A DNA stretch of 29,757 bases from Bacteroidales bacterium (GTDB lineage: Bacteria > Bacteroidota > Bacteroidia > Bacteroidales > ML635J-15), in the NCBI GenBank assembly GCA_023228725.1, contig JALOAQ010000020.1:1-29757 (forward strand). Direction: 5' to 3'. Every line of letters starts with the position of its first letter. The first letter of the stretch is position 1. This document shows, one piece after another, positions 1 to 9,500 of the stretch. The notes under the pieces are model-generated. The model did not search any database, was not told the origin of the DNA, and saw only the letters and a program-made list of their open reading frames with translations. The position numbers were made by a program, and so were the translations under genes.

Positions 1-2649
1 TATTTAATTATCAAAAATTCATATTTAGCAAATGTCTTAAACAATGCCGGAGACGATATTGATGTTGAAGTTATTTTTAATTTGGATTTTGATAATTCTG
101 ATAGTTTTACTATTACTGCCATTGAAAACGGATTAACAAAACCTTCATTTAATCCTAATAGCTTTACAATTAATGGGAACGATATGCCTGAATACATTGA
201 AACAACCATAACTTGGAATGATGCTAACTCAATTGAAAATATAAATCTTTATCGTATCGAAAAAACTTATGTATATGAAGACGAATGGCTTGATTATGAA
301 ATAATTCCTATAGATGCTAACACAGCAACACTAAAACTAAATATTCCTACTGAAGACGACAAAGCTAAAAATAGTTCAAAAGATATTACTACTTTTAATG
401 TATTTATGAAAGTTAACTTTGATTTAGGAGAGCCTAATTATTTATTCATAAATATATTGGAAGAATTCTTTTATGTAAATATTGCCGTAAATAACTCAGA
501 GGCAGGCTGGTACAATGGTGCAGATGAGTATTTCGTTGGAGAACAAGTAAATATAGAAGCAATTAGTAATTCAAATTACTTCTTTGAAAAATGGGTTTTT
601 GAAGGTGGCAATATAGTTAGCGACAATCCTTTTACTTTTACAATGCCGGCTAATGATGTAAACATTTATGCTGTTTTCAATTCTGATTATCCTTTTGTTA
701 TTAACTCTACTCCTGTTTCCTGGAATTATAATGAAGATCCAAACACAAATTTTTACATAAAATTTAACCAAAATATAGCCGAAGGTAATTTAAACAATGG
801 ATTTGGCGACATTAATTTAATCAATGACTATGACGAAGAACATTTAATTAATAATATTTACATTTTAAATGAAGATATGTTAGTAATAGAGCCTGATTTA
901 CCTTTAGAATTTGATGCTTATTATACATTAAATATACCTAAAGAAAGCATTGTTTCAGCAGACAATACTGATTTAACAATGCTAAGTGACTATTACCTTC
1001 CATTCGCCACAGGTTATGGCAATTTTCAAACAGGCGAAATTAGTCCTTATCAAAAATATTATGGCATTTCTACTGTTAATGATGTAGATTTTAATATTAT
1101 TTGGGGAGATGAAACCGAAATTACAAAAGTTCTATATTACTACTGGGACTACGTGAATAATGCTTGGGTGGACATTATATTATCAGAAGGAACAGATTAT
1201 GTTATTAATGAAAATATTTTAACAATAAAAAGCTCATTTATCTCAAGTTTTAACTTAGAAGACGGTGATCACTTAAATATGGAATGTCATTTTGGTAGTG
1301 GTTATTATGATTATTTTATAATAGAAATAATTGATTCTTACGATAATCTTATCAGCCCTGAAAATGTAAATTATGATTTATCTAATCCTAATGATATTTA
1401 TACTCTAATAATGTTTGCAAATGCAGAAGCCATAAGTTCAATATCTTATAATTCTACAAATTTAATTGAAAATACCGATTTCAGTCTTATTCAAAATATT
1501 TTAAATATCAAAAATTCTTTTTTAAGCCAGCATCTCATAAACTTAGGCGATGAGATAGAACTAATCATTACTCTCAATAATAATTCCAGTCTAACACTAA
1601 CAATAACAGCTATTGAAAGCGGAATAATTAGTGCAACAATAAATCCTCAATTTATTGAATTGATAAACGAAATGCCTGATTATTTTGATATTGTAATAAC
1701 TTGGAATGATGCAAACAATGTTACAGCAATACTCTTACATGGGCTTAGCGATATAGAAATTGTAAGCATCCCGTTTTCATATTATGAAATTACAAATATA
1801 GACAGCGAAACATCTATGCTTAGAATATTCCTTGATGCAAAGAAAAGCACATCGTCCAAATATATAGAAGAAGCAAGTGTATTATTTGAAATCATTTTTG
1901 ATATTGGTTCGCCAGCAATTTTGCCTGTACATATTATGCTTGAAGCTTATAATATTGAAGTTTCCACATATCCAAATTCAGCCGGTTGGGCTTGGTATGA
2001 AGGTTATGCTGCTGAAGGAGAAACAATAAGCATAATAGCAGAAGCTAATGCGCCTTACCAATTTGCTTATTGGACATTTGACAACATTATGGTAAGCACA
2101 GAAAATCCTTACGAATTTATAATGCCGGATCACGACCTAAATATAACAGCCCACTTTATACATTATGAAGACGAAATTTTTACAGTAAGTTTAAATTCAA
2201 ACCCTGCAAATGCTGGTGTACTACAAGGAATAGGAGAATATCCATTAGCTACAAATGTGTCAATAAAAGCTACAGCAAATAGTGGATATGAATTTATAAA
2301 CTGGACAAACGAAGAAGATGAGATAGTTTCAACAAACACTATTTATAATTTCAGTATTTTTGAAGACAAAAGTTTTACAGCAAATTTTGATATAGTGGAA
2401 AATATTAAATCTAATATTGTAAACGAAATAAATATTTATCCAAATCCATTTAATGAGGTTTTATATATCAGCAATATTGAGAACATAAATAAAATTACAA
2501 TTACAAGTATTACAGGACAAATAATTTCTGAATTTGTTAATTTAGAAAATAATGAAATCAACACTTCAATGCTCCCAAGAGGATTTTATTTAGTTATCTT
2601 TGATAAAACTGACGGAAGCAGACAAGTAAATAAAGTTACAAAACAATAA
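1..2649 (+). CDS. Large secreted multi-domain protein with type A T9SS sorting domain (5' end outside window)
   Basis: The frame is open from base 1, so the gene begins upstream; the TTG at 82 is not a credible start. About 882 residues are visible. Reading along: the tail of an X2-like Ig domain, an unrecognised domain with the motif ITWNDAN, an InlB-B-type repeat (GWYNGADEYFVGEQV... then W/F-rich, ending NIYAVF), a Big_5-like Ig domain (KFNQNIAEG), two X2-like domains (GTDYVINENILTIKSSF is diagnostic), a second ITWNDAN domain, two more InlB-B repeats, and a C-terminal type A sorting domain beginning IYPNPFNE and ending in short basic residues. This is the make-up of a surface or extracellular protein exported by the Sec system and then the type IX system. 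No enzyme domain is visible; a catalytic part could lie in the missing N-terminus. It ends just before a terminator shared with the convergent PLD gene. Confidence 0.9.
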   Translation, partial: YLIIKNSYLANVLNNAGDDIDVEVIFNLDFDNSDSFTITAIENGLTKPSFNPNSFTINGNDMPEYIETTITWNDANSIENINLYRIEKTYVYEDEWLDYEIIPIDANTATLKLNIPTEDDKAKNSSKDITTFNVFMKVNFDLGEPNYLFINILEEFFYVNIAVNNSEAGWYNGADEYFVGEQVNIEAISNSNYFFEKWVFEGGNIVSDNPFTFTMPANDVNIYAVFNSDYPFVINSTPVSWNYNEDPNTNFYIKFNQNIAEGNLNNGFGDINLINDYDEEHLINNIYILNEDMLVIEPDLPLEFDAYYTLNIPKESIVSADNTDLTMLSDYYLPFATGYGNFQTGEISPYQKYYGISTVNDVDFNIIWGDETEITKVLYYYWDYVNNAWVDIILSEGTDYVINENILTIKSSFISSFNLEDGDHLNMECHFGSGYYDYFIIEIIDSYDNLISPENVNYDLSNPNDIYTLIMFANAEAISSISYNSTNLIENTDFSLIQNILNIKNSFLSQHLINLGDEIELIITLNNNSSLTLTITAIESGIISATINPQFIELINEMPDYFDIVITWNDANNVTAILLHGLSDIEIVSIPFSYYEITNIDSETSMLRIFLDAKKSTSSKYIEEASVLFEIIFDIGSPAILPVHIMLEAYNIEVSTYPNSAGWAWYEGYAAEGETISIIAEANAPYQFAYWTFDNIMVSTENPYEFIMPDHDLNITAHFIHYEDEIFTVSLNSNPANAGVLQGIGEYPLATNVSIKATANSGYEFINWTNEEDEIVSTNTIYNFSIFEDKSFTANFDIVENIKSNIVNEINIYPNPFNEVLYISNIENINKITITSITGQIISEFVNLENNEINTSMLPRGFYLVIFDKTDGSRQVNKVTKQ

Positions 2650-2665
2650 ATAAAAGTAAATAAAT

Positions 2666-2703
2666 TAAAAAGAGGCTAATCAAATTTGTTTAGCCTTTTT
2701 TTT
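2666..2703. terminator. Bidirectional intrinsic terminator
   Basis: The inverted repeat GGCTAA (2674-2679) / TTAGCC (2690-2695) is extended outward by A/T and G-T pairs, has a 10-nt loop, and is followed by a T run on the plus strand and by TCTTTTT on the minus strand. It lies between the convergent stops at 2649 and 2702 and can serve both genes. Confidence 0.85.
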
Positions 2704-3772
2704 AAAATAAATGTCTAAATGGGAACAATAAATTTTCAATTAATTTTTGAACTTTAAGTCTATTTTTCCATTTTTCATAATCAAAATTATCACAATCTTT
2801 TGCAGTATTTTCTAAATGTTTTTGTAAAAGCTCTAAAATCTTTGCTTGTTGCCCTGCAATATTTATTTCGTGCATATACAAAAAGCTACGATAGTCAAAA
2901 TTACTGGAACCTGTAAGAAAATATTTTTTGTCAACCATAAAAACTTTAGCGTGCAAATTAGAAGGTCTATACTCTAAAATTTGGATTCCGTTTTTATGAT
3001 AAATACCAAAAAATTTATTTCTTAAAATATCAAATAAAGTAACATCGGAATTTTTGGGAGTAATTATTGTAACTTTCACTCCTCTTTTGCTGGCATTTAT
3101 TAAACTTCGCCTCAACAAAGAGCCAGGTAAAAAATATGGAGTTTCTATTATTATTTCTTCTTTTGCTAAATCAATAAGTTTTTGAAAAACATATTTCACG
3201 GGTTGTTTTCTATTTCCCGGCACATCTTGTATTATAGCTATATCCTTACTTCTCAATATTTTTGTTCCATATTTTTTATTTTGAAAAAACCTACTTGATA
3301 AAAAATAATCATAAGAAAAAATTCTTTCAAACACAGAAGTAATATTTCCTACAATTCTAAAACTACATTCTCTCCAATTTATATTATATGCAGTGATATT
3401 AGAGGAGCCTATATAGCTAATATTTGAATCTATCAATAAAAGTTTGCGATGATTTCGCCTATGATTACGCGAAAAAATATCGAAACTAAACTTTATTTTT
3501 TCGAAAAATTTCAATTTCCCACCTAATTCAACAAATTCTTTAAAAAAAGACTGTGAAACCCCTGACCCCCAAGAATCAATTAAAAGTTTTACTTCTACAC
3601 CTCTTTTTACCGCTTCTGTCAAAGCTAGTCTAAATTTTTGTCCAATACTGTCGTTTGCAAATTTATATGTTTGTAAATAAACACTTCTTCTTGCTTGCTT
3701 AATATCATCAAGCATAGCAAGATACAATTTTAAAGTATCGTCATAAATTAAATATTCTTCTTGACTTTGCAT
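2702..3772 (-). CDS. Phospholipase D-like / cardiolipin synthase family protein
   Basis: This 356-aa protein has two HKD half-sites: HRKLLLID (H108, K110, D115) followed by GSSN, and HAKVFMVD (H274, K276, D281) followed by GSSNFDYRS. Paired HxKx4D motifs with GSxN define the phospholipase D superfamily. The spacing, and the YFLP segment near residue 213 before the second site, resemble bacterial cardiolipin synthases, which join two phosphatidylglycerols or phosphatidylglycerol and phosphatidylethanolamine. There are no N-terminal membrane helices, so it resembles ClsB/ClsC rather than ClsA; membrane association would be peripheral. The start is an ATG at 3770-3772, about 20 bp downstream of a promoter-like -7 box. 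The gene is monocistronic, isolated by terminators on both sides. Another phosphatidyl-transfer or hydrolysis activity is possible; the family is certain, the exact substrate is not. Confidence 0.9.
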   Translation of the reverse strand: MQSQEEYLIYDDTLKLYLAMLDDIKQARRSVYLQTYKFANDSIGQKFRLALTEAVKRGVEVKLLIDSWGSGVSQSFFKEFVELGGKLKFFEKIKFSFDIFSRNHRRNHRKLLLIDSNISYIGSSNITAYNINWRECSFRIVGNITSVFERIFSYDYFLSSRFFQNKKYGTKILRSKDIAIIQDVPGNRKQPVKYVFQKLIDLAKEEIIIETPYFLPGSLLRRSLINASKRGVKVTIITPKNSDVTLFDILRNKFFGIYHKNGIQILEYRPSNLHAKVFMVDKKYFLTGSSNFDYRSFLYMHEINIAGQQAKILELLQKHLENTAKDCDNFDYEKWKNRLKVQKLIENLLFPFRHLF

Positions 3773-3791
3773 TTATTTAGGAGTATTTTCA

Positions 3792-3824
3792 CAAAAATAA
3801 AAAACTTAATTGTATATAAACAAA
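3792..3824 (-). promoter_or_regulatory. Candidate Bacteroidota sigma-A promoter for the PLD-like gene
   Basis: On the minus strand TTTG (3821-3824) is followed after 21 bp by TATTTTTG (3792-3799), matching TTTG-N19/21-TAnnTTTG. The -33 box sits in the T run of the terminator of the upstream ribosomal cluster. The predicted leader is about 15-20 nt. Confidence 0.55.
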
Positions 3825-3851
3825 AAAAGCAGCACTTTATTAAAATGCTGC
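3822..3851 (-). terminator. Intrinsic terminator of the rpmB-rpmG-DUF4295 cluster
   Basis: On the minus strand GCAGCA (complement of 3846-3851) pairs with TGCTGC (complement of 3829-3834). The stem continues past a single bulged base through AAA/TTT to a 4-nt loop, and is followed by seven T residues (complement of 3822-3828). It lies 25 bp after the DUF4295 stop. Confidence 0.85.
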
Positions 3852-3876
3852 GTCAAATAAATTATACTTATTTTAA

Positions 3877-4032
3877 TTATTTTTTATTAAAAAAATCTTT
3901 AGCAGATTCCTTATAAGTAACCGTTTCTTTAAATTGGTAGTTTCCTGTTTCGGGATTTTTTACCATTTTAATACATTTTGCTATATTTTGTCCGCCACCT
4001 GTTCTAAGGGTAGCAACTGCTTTCTTTGCCAT
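3877..4032 (-). CDS. DUF4295 family small protein
   Basis: This 51-aa protein begins MAKKAVATLRTGGGQNIAK and continues with KMVKNPETGNYQF, ending KESAKDFFNKK. It matches the small basic DUF4295 family that is restricted to Bacteroidota and encoded directly after rpmG. Its function is not known to me; conserved position beside L28/L33 and strong basicity suggest association with the ribosome (inference). The start ATG at 4030-4032 is 8 bp after the rpmG stop, so the genes are surely co-transcribed. In many Bacteroidota ftsY follows this gene; here a terminator follows instead. Confidence 0.92.
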   Translation of the reverse strand: MAKKAVATLRTGGGQNIAKCIKMVKNPETGNYQFKETVTYKESAKDFFNKK

Positions 4033-4040
4033 AATTCAAA

Positions 4041-4229
4041 TTATTTAATTTCTTTGTGTAGTGTAACTTTCTTTAAAATTGGATTATACTTTTTAAGTTC
4101 CATTCTGTCGGGAGTGTTTTTCCTGTTTTTCACAGTTATATATCTTGATGTTCCCGGCATACCGCTTTCTTTATGCTCTGTGCATTCTAAAATAACTTGG
4201 ATGCGGTTTCCTTTTGCTTTTTTTGCCAT
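4041..4229 (-). CDS. rpmG: 50S ribosomal protein bL33
   Basis: This 62-aa protein begins MAKKAKGNRIQVILEC and contains the family signature SRYITVKNRKN and the C-terminal KKYNPILKKVTLHKE. It is a component of the large ribosomal subunit near the E site. The zinc-ribbon CxxC pairs are absent (a single Cys at residue 16), so this is the zinc-independent C-minus form. It starts 21 bp after the rpmB stop and ends 8 bp before the DUF4295 start, giving a tight three-gene cluster. Length is normal for the family. Confidence 0.97.
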   Translation of the reverse strand: MAKKAKGNRIQVILECTEHKESGMPGTSRYITVKNRKNTPDRMELKKYNPILKKVTLHKEIK

Positions 4230-4250
4230 TTTATTTTCCTCCGACTATTT

Positions 4251-4487
4251 TTAATTAATAAATCCTTTTTCTCTAGCGTCTTTCAAAGCAGCTTTCAAAC
4301 CTTTTTTTGAAATAGTTTTAATGCCTTTTGCCGACACTTTTAATTTTATCCACTGTTTTGTTTCTTCATCATAAAAGCGTTTTGTTGTAAGATTTACATC
4401 AAAAACTCTTTTAGTCCTGCGGTTTGAGTGAGAAACTTTGTTCCCAACCATTGCTGTTTTACCGGTAATTTGACAAGCTCGTGCCAT
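4251..4487 (-). CDS. rpmB: 50S ribosomal protein bL28
   Basis: This 78-aa protein begins MARACQITGKTAMVGNKVSH, the L28 N-terminal signature (C-x-x-x-G-K followed by the NxVSHSNxRTKR block), and ends with the lysine-rich KGLKAALKDAREKGFIN. It is a component of the 50S subunit. Only one cysteine is present, so the zinc site of C-plus L28 is missing, in agreement with the C-minus L33 beside it. It is the first gene of the rpmB-rpmG-DUF4295 cluster, with a promoter candidate 30-60 bp upstream of its ATG. Confidence 0.97.
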   Translation of the reverse strand: MARACQITGKTAMVGNKVSHSNRRTKRVFDVNLTTKRFYDEETKQWIKLKVSAKGIKTISKKGLKAALKDAREKGFIN

Positions 4488-4516
4488 AATAATATCTTCT
4501 TTATTTTTTAGGACTG

Positions 4517-4547
4517 CAAAAATCGGTATTTTTATTTTAATTTCAAA
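4517..4547 (-). promoter_or_regulatory. Candidate promoter of the rpmB cluster
   Basis: On the minus strand TTTG (4544-4547) is followed after exactly 19 bp by GATTTTTG (4517-4524), one mismatch from TAnnTTTG. It lies about 30 bp upstream of the rpmB ATG. The rest of the 261-bp gap up to 4748 is AT-rich and shows no gene or RNA that I can recognise. Confidence 0.5.
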
Positions 4548-4748
4548 ACTTTTTTGAACTTTTTTTTATAATTAATTGAAATTAACATTTAAAAGACTTA
4601 AAACAGTGAAAAATTAAAACTTTTATTAGTATAATTTTTATTTGGATTTACTAATTGAACTAGCTTTGATAATTTATCAATTATCATTATCAAGTCATAT
4701 TGTTCTTAAAATCTTTTCTTAAATAATCTAACCATCCACTTTAAAAAG

Positions 4749-6572
4749 CTATAATTTTTGTTTTTCAATCAGATTTTTTAGCTCTTCTACAGCATTTTCT
4801 TGGGCAAGATTTTTTATTATTGCATTTTTACCTTTAAAAATATGTACTTTCCCCTCTCCTGCACCAACAAAGCCATAATCTGCATCAGCCATTTCGCCGG
4901 GTCCATTTACAATACAGCCCATTACAGCAATTTTTAATCCTTTTAAATGTGAAAACTCTTTTTTAGCTTCTCGCATTAAATTTTCTAAATCATAATTTGT
5001 ACGACCGCAACCAGGACAGGAAATAAATTCTGCTTTTGAATATCTCAAACCAATTGCTTGTAATAAATCTGTTTGTATTTCAATTGTATTTATTTCTTTG
5101 CTCGGAATATCTAACCACAATCCACTAGCAAGATTATCTAACAGTGCTATTCCTGGGAAAAGACCTAGTTCAACAGCAAGCTCATCATAATTAAGAGATT
5201 GTGCTGAATATTTAATAATAAGCGGAATATCAGGATTTATTTTTTTTATGGCTTTATAAAAATAACGAGTTTCGCCTAAAGGATTTTCTGAACAGTAATT
5301 TAAAACTAAACAAATATTATTTTTTTCCAAAACAGATTTTAACTCATCTTTAATTAAATCATAAAAACCAAGTCCAATAAAATAAAAATATCTATCATCT
5401 AATTTTGGTAATTTATTTTTGCTAAATTCTATATAAGGAAAAATACTTTTATTTTTCTTTAAAGATTTCCAAGCCCGATAATTAGTTAAAATAGCTTTTG
5501 TTGTTAAAAGATTTCTAGGATTTTCTGAATAAACTATATCTGTATTATCAGAATCAATTTCTGAAATTAATGAAAATTTATTGCTAATAAAATTAAGAGC
5601 TTTGTATTTATTTTCGCTAATATAAGGATTGTAAGTATTATGTGTTTGGCTTGGAACTTGGTGTTTGAATTTTTTGTTTTTAAATTCTTCTAAAATAATT
5701 TTTGAAAAATGTATTTCATTTTCTGGATTTTCAGTTAGCGAAACTCTAAAAGTATCTCCTATTCCGTCAGAAAGTAAAGCAGCAATTCCAATAGCTGATT
5801 TTAATCTTCCATCAATATCTGCACCGGCTTCGGTAACACCTAAATGTTGAGGAAAAAGTAAAGACTTATCAAGCATTTTAGCATTTAATAATCTTGTAGC
5901 TTGCGTCATAATTTTCACATCGCTGGCTTTCATTGAAACTACAAGATTGTAAAAATTTTCAGCAACAAAAATATCAATAAACTCCATTGCAGCTTCCACC
6001 ATTCCTTCAACAGTATTTCCATATCTCGACATTATTCTGTCTGATAAAGATCCATGATTTGAGCCTATTCTTATGGCTGTGCCGTATTGTTTGCAAATTT
6101 TTATTAAAGGCAATATTCTTTCATGAATTTTTTCTAATTCCAATTTATATTCAGAGTCTGTAAATTCTATTTTTTTAAAATTTGCTCTTTTATCAACATA
6201 ATTACCTGGATTTATTCTAACTTTTTCAACTACACGTGCAGCTTCTTCGGCAATTTTCGGATTAAAATGCACATCCGCAATCAAAGGGTTTTTATAACCA
6301 CCTGCATGTAAAAGTTTTTTTATTTCTTTTAAATTTTCAACTTCTAAAATTCTTGGAGTAGAAATTCTTACAAAGTCAGCACCGGCATCAAAAATTGCTT
6401 TTGTTTGTAAAATAGTTTTTTTTACATCCTTAGCAGGCACATTTGTCATACTTTGCAAACGAATTGGATTTAAGGCACCAATTTTTATGTCTCCAATATT
6501 TACAACACGTGTGGGAATACGTTCATAATTATGTATATCTATACAATATCTATCAAAATATTTTTTATTCAT
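4749..6572 (-). CDS. ispG: 4-hydroxy-3-methylbut-2-enyl diphosphate synthase (long, three-domain type)
   Basis: This 607-aa enzyme of the MEP isoprenoid pathway converts 2-C-methyl-D-erythritol 2,4-cyclodiphosphate to HMBPP by a 4Fe-4S-dependent reductive ring opening in the cytoplasm. The N-terminal TIM barrel is clear (IGALNPIRLQSMTN near residue 30, LIADVHFNP near 97, VRINPGNY, AIRIGSNHGSLSDR, VVSMKASD, HLGVTEAG). The C-terminal cluster domain carries CPGC (Cys519, Cys522), MGCIVNGPGE (Cys553, Glu560) and YGFVGAGEG. Between them lies an insert of roughly 220 residues, as in the long GcpE of Bacteroidota, Chlamydiae and plants; the E. coli enzyme (about 370 aa) lacks it. All three cluster cysteines and the ligand glutamate are present, so it should be active. 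It begins 22 bp after the stop of the lamin-tail gene with no promoter visible in the gap, so co-transcription is likely. Confidence 0.97.
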   Translation of the reverse strand: MNKKYFDRYCIDIHNYERIPTRVVNIGDIKIGALNPIRLQSMTNVPAKDVKKTILQTKAIFDAGADFVRISTPRILEVENLKEIKKLLHAGGYKNPLIADVHFNPKIAEEAARVVEKVRINPGNYVDKRANFKKIEFTDSEYKLELEKIHERILPLIKICKQYGTAIRIGSNHGSLSDRIMSRYGNTVEGMVEAAMEFIDIFVAENFYNLVVSMKASDVKIMTQATRLLNAKMLDKSLLFPQHLGVTEAGADIDGRLKSAIGIAALLSDGIGDTFRVSLTENPENEIHFSKIILEEFKNKKFKHQVPSQTHNTYNPYISENKYKALNFISNKFSLISEIDSDNTDIVYSENPRNLLTTKAILTNYRAWKSLKKNKSIFPYIEFSKNKLPKLDDRYFYFIGLGFYDLIKDELKSVLEKNNICLVLNYCSENPLGETRYFYKAIKKINPDIPLIIKYSAQSLNYDELAVELGLFPGIALLDNLASGLWLDIPSKEINTIEIQTDLLQAIGLRYSKAEFISCPGCGRTNYDLENLMREAKKEFSHLKGLKIAVMGCIVNGPGEMADADYGFVGAGEGKVHIFKGKNAIIKNLAQENAVEELKNLIEKQKL

Positions 6573-6594
6573 TTGAAAATTTAAAACTTTTTAT

Positions 6595-9500
6595 TTAGTA
6601 AGATTTTCTACTTAAAACTGCTGTGCGTTTTTCAATGATTTTTTCGCCAGAAAGATTAAACATTTCTATATAAATCACATAAATACCAATTGGACAAGCT
6701 AAATCAGCCTTATCAAATCCATCCCAAGTAAAATTACCTTCAGTGGCTAACATTTCATTATTAGCAATAAACTTAACAAACTGACCATCAGCGCTATAAA
6801 TTGCAATTGTTGCAGTATATCCAGCTTTGTTTAAATTATATGATATATTTAAAATATCATCTTTTCCGTCATTATCTGGAGAAAATACTTCGGGGCTAAT
6901 ATTAATTCTAGAATCAGAAACAAATTCTGAAGAATATTGAGAGTTTTTATAACCTGGTGTAGCAAAGCCAACACTCTCCGAAGCTGAATGCCAGTTTGTT
7001 TCGTCAGCCGAACTACGATTAAAATTAATTCTTTCTAATGAAACACCATCTTTTGAGGCAAGTAATTTATAATGTTGTTTTTCATTATAATAAACAGAGT
7101 CAATAATATTCATAAACCTATCTATCAGAAAAATATTTCCAAGTTTATCGGGCATTGTAGGCAAATTAGCGGTTTCATACAGATTTTCTGGATATGGAAC
7201 ATGATAATTATTTTCAATAAATCTAATATCTTTTGAAATTGCACAATATTCTTCAGGTAAAAGCAAACGACTAATTGTAGAAATTTGGTAAGAATTATTT
7301 ATTTCACCCTCATCAGTTTTATTTATAAACCAAAGATTTTTCAAATCGCATAATTTATCTGAATTATTGTAAACTTCTACAAAATCGCTTCCTCCGGTAA
7401 GTGGGTTAAATAAAATTTCGTTAATCACAACATCTTCCTTTGCAATAGAGTCGCCAATTCCAAAACGTATAGAAGTATTTCTCTCTACAGGATTTCCTGC
7501 ACAATCTTGAACTTTATCTTTTATATTTAGATAATATACTTTTCCTTTTTCAAAGTTTTGTGAAAATTTCATAGTAATTTTTGCAAAATCAGGCTTACTA
7601 GCCGAAACCCAAACTGGATTTCCATAATTTTCCACAAAATAGTTTTCGGGATTTTCGCAAAATTCTTTTTTTAAAATTTCGTTAAAATAAACAATTAAAG
7701 TATCAGTAGAAATTAACTCACTAGCAATAGGATAAGGCGAATAAAGGTCAGGATTTGTACCATTTACAGAATTTTGTCGTCCAGGTGTTCCTCCAGAAAT
7801 GTCATTACTAGCTCTCCAATTATTTTCACCTTCGCAAGGATTATTCAAATCAATAATTTCGAGAGAATAACCACCATTTTCTTTAAAATTATCTCTATAC
7901 CATTTGTTGGAATATGAAACTGTATTTATTACTCTATCCGATTTTGAAGAAATAGTTAAATTACCACTAGTATTTGGCAAAGCTGGAAAGCTTGTTAGAC
8001 CAACAATATTTTCAAATTCTGTAAATAAATTAAGATTATTTTGGTTGCACAAAACAAGATAAGAATTTGCCTCAATTGTGCAAGCAGGTAAATTTCTATT
8101 TGTAGAACCAACACTTAAAACCCAATCTGTTAGGTCAATATTTTTATCTGTTCTATTATAAAGTTCAATATATTCAGCATCAGGCAATAAAACTACAGGG
8201 TCGGGTTTTGCCATAATTTCAGAAAAAATAATATCATATTCTTTTGCATCATAAAGCGTAAAGCTTATTGTCTGTGGCAGCATATGGTTAGAGCATAAGT
8301 CTTTAATATTTTTTACATTTAAAGAATATTCTATGTCTTCAACAAACGATGAGGAAAATTGCAAACTCACTTCCTCAGTTTTGTTATCTTCTGAAATAGC
8401 ATAAATGGGATTCCCGAAATTTGGTTGTAATTCGTAATTTGCATAAACAAGACTTGTAGCAGTATCAACAGGTTCAGAAAATTTCACAAGTAATTCATTT
8501 GCAGAATTTATGGATACATTTACCACATAAGGCGGGATAGTGTCAATTATGCTTGCAAAAACAGAATTTTTTCTTCCTGGAGTACCCCCACTTGGGTCAA
8601 CAGAGGCAGTCCAGTTCATATTTGGAGAACAAGTATTTGTTGGGTCAATTTTTTCTAAAGACCAACCGCCATTTTCTTTGTAAGCCGTGCCATACCAATT
8701 TATTGTGTAAGAAACTCTATCAATTTCTTGATTTTCATTATCTCTTAAAACAAGAGTTTGTCCTGAATTTGTAATTTGTGGAAAAGCTTCAATTCCAAGT
8801 ACATTTCCATATTCAGTAAAAAGCTCTACAAATTCAGTTTTGCACAAAATCAAATATTCTCCTGCCTGCATTTGATAATTTGGAATTTGTTTTGTAGTAT
8901 TTCCATGGGTATATGACCAATTGCTAATATCAATTACAAAATCTGTAGTATTATAAATTTCAACATATTCTGCATTTGGCAAATCTACAACTGGGTCGGG
9001 GTCAGCCATAATTTCATTAAAAACTACCATTCCTGGTGAAAATATTATATAACTAAAATCTATAGACCCTGAGCTGAAATTATTATTTAAATCGCTAATT
9101 TCTTGATATTGCAAAATATAATTGTTTGGAGAAGTAAAAGAATTTTCAAAACTTAATAAAATTTTACTTGGGTCGTCTTGATAAAATTTAACATCTTCAG
9201 GATTTCCAATTCCTTGGTTAACTTGAAAATTGGTGGTTTGTAGCGAATTAGCCTCATCTAAAGCTTCGTTCCAAGTTAATAATAAAGAATGTTCATCTAA
9301 AACAGAAACTGATAATAGCTCAGGAGCTTCTTCGTCCACAAAGCCTGTTCCTGTTACCACAAAATCATCAAAAAAGAAGTGTTGTGAACGGGTTTTTGTG
9401 TAAACACATTTTACTCCAAAATATGCAGAGCTATAATAATTATTATCAAAAACTGAACCTTCGGTTTTATAGCCATTTCCATCTAAAACATCAGATTTTA

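Noticed and set aside
82..84. TTG as the start of the first gene
   Set aside because: The same frame is open back to base 1 and the upstream residues continue an X2-like domain, so the gene is simply cut by the window edge.
3934..4254. Open frame of 106 codons on the plus strand
   Set aside because: It lies opposite the clearly identified rpmG and DUF4295 genes and shows no family features.
4666..4693. Inverted repeat TTGATAAT / ATTATCAA downstream of ispG
   Set aside because: All A/T apart from one G-C pair, no following T run, and likely by chance in such AT-rich DNA; not called a terminator or operator.
6595..6930. Firm assignment of the C-terminus of the LTD protein as a type B sorting domain
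   Set aside because: The SPDNDGKDD and GIYVIYIE pattern fits FlgD-Ig-like domains as well as T9SS domains; left as ambiguous.
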